Assembly: GCA_009694045.1 (NCBI GenBank)
Contig: SHVY01000018.1
Location: 1-54,962, forward strand
Direction: 5' to 3'
DNA: 54,962 nucleotides
Source: Alphaproteobacteria bacterium
Lineage (GTDB): Bacteria > Pseudomonadota > Alphaproteobacteria > SP197
Position numbers and translations under genes: made by a program. Below, one piece after another: positions 9,063 to 17,750 of the stretch (position 1 is its first letter; each line of letters begins with the position of its first letter). The notes below the pieces were generated by a model, which was not told where the DNA came from, ran no database searches, and was given only the letters and a program-made list of their open reading frames with translations.

Positions 9063-11205
9063 ATCCGCCGCCCAGCCCCTCTCCTTCCGCACCTCGCGGC
9101 CGGAGCCGCTGGCCCGGGCGGAGTTCAAGCTGGTGTCCGACTTCAAGCCGGCGGGCGACCAGCCGACGGCGATCGCCGAGCTGATCCGGGGCGTCGAGGG
9201 GCAGGAGCGCGATCAGGTGCTGCTTGGGGTGACCGGCTCGGGCAAGACCTTCACCATGGCCCACGTGATCGTTTCGACCGGGCGGCCGACCCTGATCCTC
9301 GCACCCAACAAGACCCTCGCCGCGCAGCTCTACGGCGAGATGAAGGGGTTCTTCCCGGAGAGCGCGGTCGAGTACTTCGTCTCGTACTACGACTACTACC
9401 AGCCCGAGGCCTACGTGCCGCGCACCGACACCTACATCGAGAAGGATTCCTCGATCAACGAGCAGATCGACCGGATGCGCCATTCGGCCACCCGCGCCCT
9501 GCTCGAGCGCGACGACGTGATCATCGTCGCCTCGGTGAGCTGCATTTACGGCATCGGCTCGGTCGAGACCTATCAGGCGATGGCCTTCACCATTCGCGCC
9601 GGCGAGACCATTCCGCGCAACCAGCTCCTGCGCCGGTTCGTGGAGCTGCAGTACAAGCGCAACGACGTGGCCTTCACCCGCGGCGCCTTCCGGGTGCGGG
9701 GCGATTCGGTCGAGCTGTTCCCCGCCCACATGGAAGACCGGGCCTGGCGCATCGGCTTCTTCGGCGACGAAATCGAATCGATCACCGAGCTCGACCCCCT
9801 GACCGGGCAGACGACGGCGACCCTGCCCGAGGTCAAGGTCTACGCCAACAGCCACTACGTGACCCCGAAGCCGACCCTGGAACAGGCGATCCGCCAGATC
9901 AAGGCGGACCTCACGGACCGCGTGGCGGAGCTGGAGCGGCAGGGCAAGCCCCTGGAGGTCGAGCGTCTGAGCCAGCGCACGGCCTTCGACCTGGAGATGC
10001 TGGAGGCTACCGGCACCTGTGCCGGGATCGAGAACTACTCGCGCTACCTCACCGGGCGCAAGCCGGGGGAGCCCCCGCCGACACTGTTCGAGTACCTGCC
10101 GGAGCAATCGCTGCTGATCGTCGACGAGTGCCATGTCACCGTGCCGCAACTGGGGGGCATGTTCCGTGGCGACTTCCAGCGCAAGTCCACCCTCGCCGAT
10201 TTCGGGTTCCGCCTGCCGTCCTGCATCGACAATCGGCCCCTGAAGTTCGAGGAATGGGACCTGATGCGGCCGCAGACGGTGTTCGTCTCGGCGACCCCGG
10301 GGCCCTGGGAGCTGAAGCGCACCGGCGGTGCGTTCGTCGAGCAGGTTATCCGCCCGACGGGATTGATCGATCCCCTGTGCATCATCCGACCCGTGGGGTC
10401 GCAGGTGGATGATCTGCTGGCGGAGTGCCGCACCGTCGCGCGCAAGGGGCAACGGGTGCTGGTGACGACGCTGACCAAGCGGATGGCCGAGGACCTGACC
10501 GAATACATGCACGAGGCCGGCATCCGGGTTCGCTATCTGCACTCCGACGTCGAGACGCTGGAGCGAATCGAGATCATCCGCGACCTCCGGCTCGGTGTAT
10601 TCGACGTGCTGGTCGGCATCAATCTGCTGCGCGAAGGTCTCGACATTCCGGAGTGTGCGCTGGTCGCGATCCTCGACGCCGACAAGGAGGGTTTCCTGCG
10701 GTCCGAGACGTCGCTGGTCCAGACCATCGGCCGGGCGGCCCGCAACCTCGACGGCCGTGTGTTGCTCTACGCCGACACCATGACCGGGTCCCTGCAACGC
10801 GCCCTCGATGAGACCAACCGCCGCCGGGAGAAGCAACAGGCCTACAACGCCGCCCACGGGATCACGCCGGAGAGCGTCAAGAAGAGCATCACGGATATCA
10901 TGCAAGGCGTGTACGAGGCCGACTACGTCACGGTGAAGACCGGCGACGAGGCGAACCCGCACCTCATCGGCCACAACCTCAAGACCTACCTGGTCGACCT
11001 GGAGAAGCGGATGCGGGCGGCGGCTTCCGAGCTCGAATTCGAGGAGGCGGCGCGGCTGCGCGATGAGATCCGTCGGCTGGAGTCGGCCGAGCTAGGGCTC
11101 GATCGGCCCGGCATGCCGCAGGGGCCCGCGCATTTGCGCGACGGTGGTGCCCCCACCCCCCGCGGCCGGCCGCAGGGCAAATCGCGGCGGCGGCGAGGTC
11201 GCTAG
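9052..11205 (+). CDS. uvrB: Excinuclease ABC subunit UvrB
   Basis: The damage-verifying helicase of nucleotide excision repair; it receives damage from UvrA2 and recruits UvrC. Length is 717 aa. Motifs: Walker A GVTGSGKT (residues 59-66); the beta-hairpin region [13 protein letters not shown]; the DECHV box (about residue 357); helicase motif [11 protein letters not shown]; and a C-terminal UVR domain that contacts UvrC ([24 protein letters not shown]). The ATG at 9052 overlaps the 3' end of hepT by 11 bases, so the toxin gene and uvrB may share a transcript. uvrC is also in this window (28663). The gene ends in a CTAG just before a palindrome cluster. Confidence 0.97.
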   Translation: MAIESAAQPLSFRTSRPEPLARAEFKLVSDFKPAGDQPTAIAELIRGVEGQERDQVLLGVTGSGKTFTMAHVIVSTGRPTLILAPNKTLAAQLYGEMKGFFPESAVEYFVSYYDYYQPEAYVPRTDTYIEKDSSINEQIDRMRHSATRALLERDDVIIVASVSCIYGIGSVETYQAMAFTIRAGETIPRNQLLRRFVELQYKRNDVAFTRGAFRVRGDSVELFPAHMEDRAWRIGFFGDEIESITELDPLTGQTTATLPEVKVYANSHYVTPKPTLEQAIRQIKADLTDRVAELERQGKPLEVERLSQRTAFDLEMLEATGTCAGIENYSRYLTGRKPGEPPPTLFEYLPEQSLLIVDECHVTVPQLGGMFRGDFQRKSTLADFGFRLPSCIDNRPLKFEEWDLMRPQTVFVSATPGPWELKRTGGAFVEQVIRPTGLIDPLCIIRPVGSQVDDLLAECRTVARKGQRVLVTTLTKRMAEDLTEYMHEAGIRVRYLHSDVETLERIEIIRDLRLGVFDVLVGINLLREGLDIPECALVAILDADKEGFLRSETSLVQTIGRAARNLDGRVLLYADTMTGSLQRALDETNRRREKQQAYNAAHGITPESVKKSITDIMQGVYEADYVTVKTGDEANPHLIGHNLKTYLVDLEKRMRAAASELEFEEAARLRDEIRRLESAELGLDRPGMPQGPAHLRDGGAPTPRGRPQGKSRRRRGR

Positions 11206-11241
11206 GGCGGCTTCAGCAGAAACGGAGTCGTCGAGGCCACC

Positions 11242-11374
11242 CTAGTACCGACTTTCGCGAGTTCCGGAGTCGCCGACGGCGACTCCGGAGCCGCGAAATC
11301 GGTACCAAATCATGGTCTTGTACCCGATCACGGGCTTCGCGCCCGTGGCGCGAAACTCCGAGATCGGGTACTAG
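11242..11374. repeat. CTAG-bounded compound palindrome between uvrB and the hydrolase
   Basis: The element runs from CTAG 11242 to CTAG 11374 and holds two adjacent hairpins. In the first, CTAGTACCGA pairs with TCGGTAC, with inner arms CCGGAGTCGCC and GGCGACTCCGG. In the second, GTACCCGATC pairs with GATCGGGTAC, with inner ACGGGC and GCCCGT. The sequence differs from the other families in the window, but the two-hairpin CTAG layout is the same. Confidence 0.75.
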
Positions 11375-11386
11375 GTCGTTGGTTTG

Positions 11387-11435
11387 GCGCACTTTCCGGG
11401 CGGCGAACCGGTACCCACTTCGCCTGAAAGCGCGC
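11387..11435. repeat. Palindrome abutting the hydrolase stop codon
   Basis: Arms GCGCACTTTC (11387-11396) and GAAAGCGCGC (11426-11435) enclose an inner pair GGCGAA/TTCGCC around GGTACC. The adjoining CTAG (11435-11438) carries the TAG stop of the minus-strand hydrolase gene. Palindromes starting CTAGAGCGCTTTC are frequent in alphaproteobacterial intergenic DNA as far as I recall. A half copy (CTAGAGCGCTTTCC) lies at the fhs stop codon near 25980. Confidence 0.6.
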
Positions 11436-12241
11436 TAGTTCAGGTTCGCGGTGAGGAACGCGGCGATCCGCTCGGCGGAATCGGCGGTGACATCGGCGTC
11501 GTAGCGCAGCACGTGCCCGAGATAGCTCATGCCCTCGCCGACGGCGGGCGCATCGAACGAGTGCGTGGCGCCCGGATAGATCACCAGGTCAACCGCCGGC
11601 CGCTCCAGGTTCTGCAGCCGCGCGAAACTCTCGCACAGCCGGGCCGGCGTCCAGTCGTCGGCCGAGCCGATCAGGACCAGGAGGGGCACCGTCACGTCGC
11701 CGTCGTTCACGCCGCAGTACGGATAGATAGCAACCACCGCGCGGAAGGGTTCGACCGGCACATCGAGCCATTGGCCCAGGACATCGGGGGCGACCGCGAG
11801 CTTCAGCGCGATGATGCCGCCATGGGACCAGCCGATCACGCCGATGCGTCCGGGATCGACCGTCGGTAGCGAACGCAGATACGCGGCGGCGGCGTAGGCA
11901 TCGGCCATGCGCGCCCTATACGATAGTTTTAAGAACGTGGCCGCGGTGCAGACATGGTCGATGGCGCGGGTGGTGAACCCATCGACGACGAGCGCGACGT
12001 AGCCCTGGTCCGCGAACCGCCTGGCCCAGGCGTGGTGGTTGCTTTCGATGCCCGAACATCCGTGCATCAGCACCAGGGCCGAATGCGTCGCCCCGTCGTC
12101 CGGGCCGTAGAGCCAGCCCTTCAGGTCGATCCGCTCGCCCGCCGCCGTGTAGCCGAACGTGACCTGGGTCAGCGCGGCCTCGGCGCCGACGTTGGTTGCG
12201 GTCAAGAGGAGGATCACGAAAACCGGAATCAATCGGATCAT
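11435..12241 (-). CDS. Secreted dienelactone hydrolase-family alpha/beta hydrolase
   Basis: A 268-aa hydrolase. The ATG at 12241 (AAGGA Shine-Dalgarno) starts a clear signal peptide, MIRLIPVFVILLLTATNVGAEA, so the product is probably periplasmic. A longer frame upstream lacks this logic. The catalytic triad reads as Ser in IGWSHGG, Asp in SADDWTP and His in GATHSFD; the oxyanion region is LMHGCSG. This is the family of dienelactone hydrolases and related esterases; the natural substrate is unknown. It is divergent from folM and its TAG stop lies in a palindrome. Confidence 0.85.
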   Translation of the reverse strand: MIRLIPVFVILLLTATNVGAEAALTQVTFGYTAAGERIDLKGWLYGPDDGATHSALVLMHGCSGIESNHHAWARRFADQGYVALVVDGFTTRAIDHVCTAATFLKLSYRARMADAYAAAAYLRSLPTVDPGRIGVIGWSHGGIIALKLAVAPDVLGQWLDVPVEPFRAVVAIYPYCGVNDGDVTVPLLVLIGSADDWTPARLCESFARLQNLERPAVDLVIYPGATHSFDAPAVGEGMSYLGHVLRYDADVTADSAERIAAFLTANLN

Positions 12242-12305
12242 GGCGGTTCCTTGTCGTGCAACCTCGGTCCTGGGCCGTTCGGGCAAGCTATAGTATAGAA
12301 CCGTC

Positions 12306-13067
12306 ATGGGCAATTCGACATGCGGGGTTGCGCTTGTCACCGGCGCCGCGCGGCGGATCGGCAGGACGATCGCGCTGCGGCTGGCGAGCGAGGGTTTCGT
12401 CGTCGCGGTGCACTACCACGCGTCCAGCGGAGAGGCCGCGGACCTGGTCGCGGAGATCACGTCCCATGGCGGGCAGGCCACGGCGTTTTCCGCGGATCTC
12501 GCGAGCACGACCGACGTCGCGACGCTGGTCCCACGGGTGGCCAAGGCCTTGGGTCCCCTCACCCTGCTCGTCAACAACGCTTCGCTGTTCGAGCGCGACA
12601 CCCTCGCGACCCTCACGGACGCGTCTTGGGACGCTCACCTGACGATCAACCTGCGGGCACCGGTGATGTTGGCCCAGGCTTTCGCGCGGCAGCTTCCGCC
12701 CGGCACCAAGGGGAACATCGTCAACCTGATTGACCAGAAGGTGCTCAACCTGACGCCCTACTACACGTCGTATACGGCGGCGAAGGCGGGCTTGTGGGCG
12801 TTGACCCAGACGCTCGCCCAGGAACTCGCGCCGCGGATCCGGGTCAACGCCATCGGTCCCGGACCGACCCTGCCGAACCAAACCCAGTCGGCGGCGGACT
12901 TCGCGCGCTACGCGGCGGCGATGCCGCTCGGCATCGGTCCCAGTCCCGAGGACATCGCCGCGACGGTCAGCTACATCCTGGCCATGCCGGCCTTGACCGG
13001 GCACATGATCCCGCTGGACGGGGGCGAGCATCTGGGCTGGGCCACGCCACGACGCACGGACGCTTGA
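12306..13067 (+). CDS. folM: FolM-like pteridine/dihydromonapterin reductase (SDR)
   Basis: A 253-aa SDR with the NADPH loop TGAARRIGR typical of pteridine reductases. Two features point to the PTR1/FolM branch: the catalytic Ser of ordinary SDRs is replaced by Asp (NLIDQKVLNL), and the Tyr/Lys pair is YTAAKAG. FolM reduces dihydromonapterin and can substitute for dihydrofolate reductase. The gene is followed at 15 bases by folB, a pairing known in alphaproteobacteria, which supports a role in tetrahydrofolate or pterin synthesis. It starts at ATG 12306 and is divergent from the hydrolase gene. Confidence 0.82.
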   Translation: MGNSTCGVALVTGAARRIGRTIALRLASEGFVVAVHYHASSGEAADLVAEITSHGGQATAFSADLASTTDVATLVPRVAKALGPLTLLVNNASLFERDTLATLTDASWDAHLTINLRAPVMLAQAFARQLPPGTKGNIVNLIDQKVLNLTPYYTSYTAAKAGLWALTQTLAQELAPRIRVNAIGPGPTLPNQTQSAADFARYAAAMPLGIGPSPEDIAATVSYILAMPALTGHMIPLDGGEHLGWATPRRTDA

Positions 13068-13081
13068 CGCCCGTGCCCGCC

Positions 13082-13444
13082 ATGGACCACCGCGTCTTCG
13101 TCCGGGATCTCGTGCTTGCCTGCTCGATCGGGGTCCATGACCATGAACGGCGGGCGAGCCAGCGGGTGCGGATCAACATCGACCTCGACGTCGCGTCGCG
13201 GGCGGCATCCGCCGACGACAGCCTCGCCAACGTCGTGGACTACGAACGCGTGGTCGATGGGGCCCGCCGGTTCGCGCGCGAAGGCCACATCAATCTGGTC
13301 GAAACCCTGGCGGAACGGATCGCCCGCTTCTGCCTCGAGGATGCCCGGGTCCTGACGGCCCGGGTGCGCGTCGAGAAGATCGACGTCTTTCCCGATGCCG
13401 CCGCGGTCGGCGTCGAGATCATTCGAGGACGTGACACGGCCTGA
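13082..13444 (+). CDS. folB: Dihydroneopterin aldolase FolB
   Basis: A 120-aa enzyme that cleaves dihydroneopterin to 6-hydroxymethyl-dihydropterin and glycolaldehyde in folate synthesis. Characteristic residues are the Glu in GVHDHERRASQ, the Tyr in NVVDYERV and the catalytic Lys in RVEKIDVFPDA. The length is normal. The ATG at 13082 lies 15 bases after the folM stop, so the two genes are probably one operon. Folate supply ties in with Fhs and the DMGDH-like enzyme elsewhere in the window. Confidence 0.92.
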   Translation: MDHRVFVRDLVLACSIGVHDHERRASQRVRINIDLDVASRAASADDSLANVVDYERVVDGARRFAREGHINLVETLAERIARFCLEDARVLTARVRVEKIDVFPDAAAVGVEIIRGRDTA

Positions 13445-13910
13445 GTGGAATCGAACCGGGATTCGCCGCGTTTCCGTCCCCCCGCCAATCGAATCCGGAG
13501 CAATACTGTGACATATCCTTGTGCGCCCAAGGGAGGCGACAAGTAACGGTGCGCTCGCCTGTCGCTAATCATGAGGAGACGAGAACCTAGCCATGAAGTC
13601 GTCGGTTGTCCCAGACCCGGCGCACATCGGCCGGCCTGGCCAGTCTCCGGACCCCAGCTTTGCACAGCCGCGGATTTCCTCCCTCCAGCGACTACACCCA
13701 ATGGTGAAGGGTCACTTGGCGACCATACCGTGACAACTTCGTAACCTTATTATTCGTTATATGACAATAGGTTAGAGTGTCTTGCCTCTTTCTTAGGCAA
13801 TCGGCATTGAATCCGCGGTCCGCGGCCGTCGCCACCCCAACGTACGGTCGAACCCCACAGACTTATCCACAGAACCCGTTAGTGGTCCGCGGAGGCCGGC
13901 CCAAGCGGCG
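13445..13910. other. Convergent intergenic region with an AT-rich tract and one DnaA-box-like 9-mer
   Basis: No confident gene lies between the convergent folB and GntR genes. The stretch 13735-13800 is markedly AT-rich for this DNA. A perfect TTATCCACA (13863-13871) follows, and TTAGTGGTCCGC (13879-13890) matches the arm of the long CTAG palindrome family. There is no cluster of DnaA boxes, so this is not called an origin. Confidence 0.4.
13593..13733 (+). CDS. Possible small ORF (46 aa), unrecognised
   Basis: An ATG-to-TGA frame begins MKSSVVPDPAHIGRPGQSP and ends MVKGHLATIP. A GAGGAG lies too far upstream (about 15 bases) to be a convincing ribosome site. Codon content is not decisive, and it is listed only because it fills an otherwise empty gap. 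Confidence 0.2.
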   Translation: MKSSVVPDPAHIGRPGQSPDPSFAQPRISSLQRLHPMVKGHLATIP

Positions 13911-14639
13911 CTATCCGTCGGTCAGATGGCGACGGGCGCGGGCGAGATGTTCGGTGACGATCGCCGCCGCCTGGTCGCCATTACGGCCCCGTAGGGCGTC
14001 CAGCAGGGCCCGGTGATCGCGATTGTAGTCGGCGATGCGCTCGGCGGTGAGGATCTTGTCCTTGATCGCCGTCCATTGCCGGTGACCGCGCACGTGGTTG
14101 ACCTGCCGGTAGAGGGCAACCAGAAGCGGATTGTGGGTCGCTTCGGCGATCAACTCGTGCAACTGCCGGTCCCACTTGGTGAACCGGGCGGGATCGGCGT
14201 CCGCCGCCACGAGCTGGGCCAGCGTTTCGTGCAATCCCGCGAGATCCCGCGGCGTGGCATTGATGCAGGCGATCCGCATCATCGTCGGCTCGAGCGCCAG
14301 ACGCACGTCGATCAGCTCGATCGGGGTGGTGACGTCGGCCACGTCGTCGTCGCGGCGGGCTTCCTCCCAGGCCACGAACGTGCCGCTGCCCATGCGGCGG
14401 GTGACCAGGCCCCCCTGTTCGAGCACGCCGAGCGCTTCGCGCACGGTGGTTCGCGACGTGCCATAGGCATCCGCGAGCCGGCGTTCCGCCGGCAGGCGTT
14501 CGCCGAAGACGTAGATGCCATCGACGATCGCCTTGCGCAGCGCGGTGGCAATTCCTGCGGCGCCGCCGACGGGCGCTAGCCCGCCAGGCCGTCGTTCGTC
14601 GGCCCGCCGCGCACCGGTTCCGCTTTCGCTTGACATCAT
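13911..14639 (-). CDS. GntR/FadR-family (FCD) transcriptional regulator
   Basis: About 242 aa. The N-terminal winged helix-turn-helix is typical of GntR proteins: IATALRKAIVDGIYVFGERLPAERRLADAYGTSRTTVREALGVLEQ, then the wing GLVTRRMGSGTFV. The C-terminal all-helical FCD ligand domain shows the metal-site pattern of Asp/His residues (WDRQLHELIAEATHNPLL, YNRDHRALLDALRGRN). The ATG at 14639 has a second ATG next to it. It is divergent from the FAD/GlnT/Glx operon and an inverted repeat lies in the shared promoter region, so it probably controls that operon in response to a small carboxylate or amine-derived ligand. Confidence 0.88.
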   Translation of the reverse strand: MMSSESGTGARRADERRPGGLAPVGGAAGIATALRKAIVDGIYVFGERLPAERRLADAYGTSRTTVREALGVLEQGGLVTRRMGSGTFVAWEEARRDDDVADVTTPIELIDVRLALEPTMMRIACINATPRDLAGLHETLAQLVAADADPARFTKWDRQLHELIAEATHNPLLVALYRQVNHVRGHRQWTAIKDKILTAERIADYNRDHRALLDALRGRNGDQAAAIVTEHLARARRHLTDG

Positions 14640-14668
14640 CGTCGCACGGGTGTTTCGTAATTCCAGAA

Positions 14669-14701
14669 TTGGTCGCATTGGACTAGAATTGGCGCGACCA
14701 A
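14669..14701. promoter_or_regulatory. Candidate GntR operator in the divergent promoter region
   Basis: An inverted repeat TTGGTCGC (14669-14676) and GCGACCAA (14694-14701) has a 17-base AT-rich spacer. AATTGG recurs in direct orientation at 14668 and 14688, and CCAATTAGG follows at 14709. It lies 30 bases upstream of the regulator's start and about 120 bases before the operon's first gene. Confidence 0.5.
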
Positions 14702-14822
14702 AACTAAACCAATTAGGCTCACTGTCAAGCTTGGAGCGGCCCGGTCACAACTGAGATCCCCTGGTGCTGGGATTCGAAGCTGGCCCGGCGGCTCTGGCCC
14801 TTGCATGACTGAGGAGTAGTCC

Positions 14823-16160
14823 ATGGCGTTCCCCGAAGCCTCCAAGTACGTGATCATCGGGGCCGGCATTCACGGCCTGTCCACCGCCTGGCACCTGGCC
14901 AAGGAACTCAAGGCCCGCCGCAAGGGCAGTGGCGCCGACATCGTCGTCCTCGACAAGACCGGCATCGCGGCCGGCGCCAGTGGCATCGCCTGTGGCGTGA
15001 TCCGCAACAATTACTATCAGCCGGCGATGCGCGAACTGATGGCCGAATGCGTCACGGTGTGGGAGAGCGACCCCAAGGCCTTCAGCTACCACCCGGTGGG
15101 CTACCTGCAGATCAGCCCCGAGATCATGCACGAGGGCTGCCGCACGATCTTCGAGCAGCAGAAGGCGATCGACTACACGTCGGTGTTCGTCGAAGGCGAA
15201 GCCGACAGCATGGCGTACATGAAGGGCATCTTCCACGACTGGCGCGCCAAGGGCATCACCTCCGTCCTGCACGAGAAGAAAGGCGGCTACGCCAACAACA
15301 CCAAGTCGATGTACGGCCTGGCCGGCAAGGCGGAGGCCGAGGGCGTTCGCATCATCACGGGCGTCGAGGTCAAAGGGTTCAAGGCCAACGGCCGGGGCGT
15401 GTCGGCGGTGGTCACCGACAAGGGCACGATCAGGTGCGACTACGTGGTGGTGGGCGTTGGCCCCTGGGTGCGGTCGATCTGGGACATGCTGGATCTGCCC
15501 AAGGCGGTCGACATCAAGGGCCGCGACGGCAAGCAGCACAAGGGCATCCCGATGTGGACCTACTGGTGCCTCGAGGAGGGAACCCTTGGGGTAGACCCTG
15601 AGCTGCAGAAGACCAACGACGGCCGGATGCCGCCGGTCATTCACGTCGATACCGACGCGCCGCTCCACTCCGACGTCGACGGCTCGCTGATCACCGACAA
15701 GATGTGGGGCATCTACTACAAGCCCGATTTCAACTTCGGCGGCATTCAAGGCGGGGCCATGCCGTACAAGGTCGAGACCCCGGTGGACAAGGTCCAGGTG
15801 GACCCCTATGGCCCGGAATCACCCGACTTCATCGTCGGTGACGATTTCGCCAACATGTGGTGCTCGGCGCTGGCTTTCTGTCAGGAGCGTTTCCATGGCC
15901 AGATCGGCAAATGGAAGAAGGAGCCGTCGGGCGGCCTGGGCTGCTTCACTCCGGATAACTTCCCGGTGTTCGACGTTTTCCGCGACAACGTTTACGTCAT
16001 CGCCGATTCGAACCACGGCTATAAGATGATCGGCGTCGGAAAGCTGGCGGCCCAGGAGATCTGCGGCGATAAGAGCCGCATCATGGAACCGTTCCGCTTC
16101 AGCCGCTACGCCGAGGGCAAGTTGCACCCGGTGTCCTCGAGCCCGTTTCCGTGGAGCTAG
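14823..16160 (+). CDS. FAD-dependent amine oxidoreductase (DAO family) heading the glnT-glx operon
   Basis: A 445-aa flavoprotein of the D-amino-acid oxidase/sarcosine oxidase beta fold. The Rossmann motif VIIGAGIHGLSTAWHL is at residues 10-25; TGIAAGASGIACGVIRNNYY is the flavin loop region; the C-terminal FAD segment reads DNFPVFDVFRDNVYVIADSNHGYKMIGVGKLAAQEI. The ATG has a strong GAGGAG site at 6 bases. It is the first gene of a run with glnT and glxBCD-like genes and faces the GntR regulator. Predicted role: oxidise an N-substituted amino acid made or handled by the following enzymes. The substrate is inferred, not shown. Confidence 0.85.
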   Translation: MAFPEASKYVIIGAGIHGLSTAWHLAKELKARRKGSGADIVVLDKTGIAAGASGIACGVIRNNYYQPAMRELMAECVTVWESDPKAFSYHPVGYLQISPEIMHEGCRTIFEQQKAIDYTSVFVEGEADSMAYMKGIFHDWRAKGITSVLHEKKGGYANNTKSMYGLAGKAEAEGVRIITGVEVKGFKANGRGVSAVVTDKGTIRCDYVVVGVGPWVRSIWDMLDLPKAVDIKGRDGKQHKGIPMWTYWCLEEGTLGVDPELQKTNDGRMPPVIHVDTDAPLHSDVDGSLITDKMWGIYYKPDFNFGGIQGGAMPYKVETPVDKVQVDPYGPESPDFIVGDDFANMWCSALAFCQERFHGQIGKWKKEPSGGLGCFTPDNFPVFDVFRDNVYVIADSNHGYKMIGVGKLAAQEICGDKSRIMEPFRFSRYAEGKLHPVSSSPFPWS

Positions 16161-16215
16161 ACCCAGGGCTCACGATGGATCGCCAATCAGGGTCGTTGCA
16201 GGAGGGGAGACACGT

Positions 16216-17685
16216 ATGACCGAACTCGAAACCTACGTCGCCGACAAGCAGCGCAAGGAAGTCGTCAAGCAGGTCCGCGCGAAGATCAAGCAACTCGGCA
16301 TCCAATACATCTACTACCAGTTCGTCTCGGTCACCGGCCGCATCGTCGGCAAGGGCATTCCGGCCGATCACTGGGAGGCCAACGCCGAGCGCGGATTCCA
16401 GCTCGTCTACGGTTCCACCGCCAACCTGTTTGTCGATCGGCGCGGCAACTACATCGGCTACGGGCCCGAGGCGTCGGAACTGGTCGGCATCCCGGATCCG
16501 GAGACGTTCTGTCAGCTCCCCTGGGACAAACGCGTCGGACGGGTGTTCTGCACCCTGTTCCGCAATCGCGAGGAAACCAAGGATCCGGGCGGGTTCCTCA
16601 CGTCGGACTGTCGCGGCAACCTGCGCCGCATCGAAGAGAAGTTCATCAAGGACCACAAGGGTCTGCACCTGCGTCACGGCTGCGAGCCCGAGATGATGTG
16701 GCTGAAGAAGGGCGAGGACGGCATGCCGGCCGGCGGCGCCACGCGGCCGCACTGCTATCACATCGGCCAGTTCGAACAGCTTCGCCCGCTGATCCTTCGG
16801 GTCATCGAGTACGGCCGGGCGATGGGGCTCGACATGATCCAGGGCGACCACGAGGACGCGCCGGGTCAGCTCGAGCTGAACTGGATGTACGACACGGCGA
16901 TGCACACCGCCGACCGCCTGACCACCTACCGGCAAATTTGCGCCGCGGTGGGGCGCGAGTTCGACCTGATCCCGTGCTTCATGTCGAAGCCGTACATGGG
17001 CGTCTCGGCCAGCGGCTGTCACCACAACCTGTCGCTGTGGCGCGGCGGCCAGGCGGCGATCAATCAGCTCGGCAACGCCAACCCGATGCCGGGCATGGAC
17101 GACGTTTACACCTACACGAAGGGCGGCGAGAACACGTTCCTGCCGGAGAAAGGTCAGCGCAAGCCGGGCAAGATCGGCTTGATGTCGATCGGCGGGGTGA
17201 TCGAGCATCTGCCGGCCCTGACCGCGATCGGCTGTTCGACCGTGAACTCCTATCGCCGGCTGTGGGACGCCGGGTTCTGGGCGCCGGTCTTCGCCGACTG
17301 GGGCTACCAGAACCGGACCTGCGGACTGCGCATCTCGGCTCCCGGCCGGTTCGAGTATCGCGCCGTCGATTCGATGGTGAACCCGTACCTGATGGCCGGC
17401 GCGATCTACAAGGCGTTCGACGACGGCATCAAGCGCAAGCTGGATCCGGGCGAGCCGGAGTCGCGCAACATTTACCAGGCCATGGAAGAGGGCAAGCAGG
17501 TCACCAAGCTGCCGATGAACCTGGGCGACGCACTGGGCGCGCTGGCCAACGACAAGGTCATCCGCGCGGCGATGCCGGACGAGATGTACCGGGTCTTCAA
17601 CCACTACAAGACCGACGAGTGGGAGCGCTTCCTCGGCACGACCACCGAATGGGACATGAAGAACTACTGGGACTGCCTGCCCTAG
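16216..17685 (+). CDS. glnT: Glutamine synthetase-family ligase, GlnT/gamma-glutamylmethylamide synthetase type
   Basis: A 489-aa ATP-dependent gamma-glutamyl ligase. GS-fold motifs include the metal/glutamate site GDHEDAPGQLELNW, the ATP-binding segment CFMSKPYMGVSASGCHHNLSLW, and NRTCGLRISAPGRFEYRAVDSMVNPYL. This GlnT/GmaS branch joins glutamate to ammonia or to methylamine, and sequence alone does not separate the two. GmaS genes travel with mgsABC and mgdABCD; here the three Mgs-like genes follow but no MgdABCD set does. The RBS is AGGAGGGGAG. A perfect 16-bp palindrome is centred on the TAG stop (17676-17691). Confidence 0.88.
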   Translation: MTELETYVADKQRKEVVKQVRAKIKQLGIQYIYYQFVSVTGRIVGKGIPADHWEANAERGFQLVYGSTANLFVDRRGNYIGYGPEASELVGIPDPETFCQLPWDKRVGRVFCTLFRNREETKDPGGFLTSDCRGNLRRIEEKFIKDHKGLHLRHGCEPEMMWLKKGEDGMPAGGATRPHCYHIGQFEQLRPLILRVIEYGRAMGLDMIQGDHEDAPGQLELNWMYDTAMHTADRLTTYRQICAAVGREFDLIPCFMSKPYMGVSASGCHHNLSLWRGGQAAINQLGNANPMPGMDDVYTYTKGGENTFLPEKGQRKPGKIGLMSIGGVIEHLPALTAIGCSTVNSYRRLWDAGFWAPVFADWGYQNRTCGLRISAPGRFEYRAVDSMVNPYLMAGAIYKAFDDGIKRKLDPGEPESRNIYQAMEEGKQVTKLPMNLGDALGALANDKVIRAAMPDEMYRVFNHYKTDEWERFLGTTTEWDMKNYWDCLP

Positions 17686-17750
17686 GGCAGGTCGATCGGG
17701 GGCGGCGCGATCGGGTCGCCCCCTCAACCCGCGGCAAGGAGTACGGCTCC

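Noticed and set aside
8854..10974. A very long open frame antisense to uvrB; similar ones lie antisense to the deiminase/IlvB genes and across the RTX gene.
   Set aside because: They are composition shadows in high-GC DNA with Arg/Gly/Ala/Pro-rich translations and no recognisable domains, opposite well-supported genes.
13445..13500. The reverse strand has GGTTCGATTCC, like a tRNA T-loop.
   Set aside because: The flanking bases CCCGG and CCACT do not pair, and no anticodon arm or acceptor stem can be drawn.
13734..13890. Possible replication origin (AT-rich tract with DnaA box).
   Set aside because: Only one box is visible and no origin-linked genes are near; kept only as a low-interest observation.
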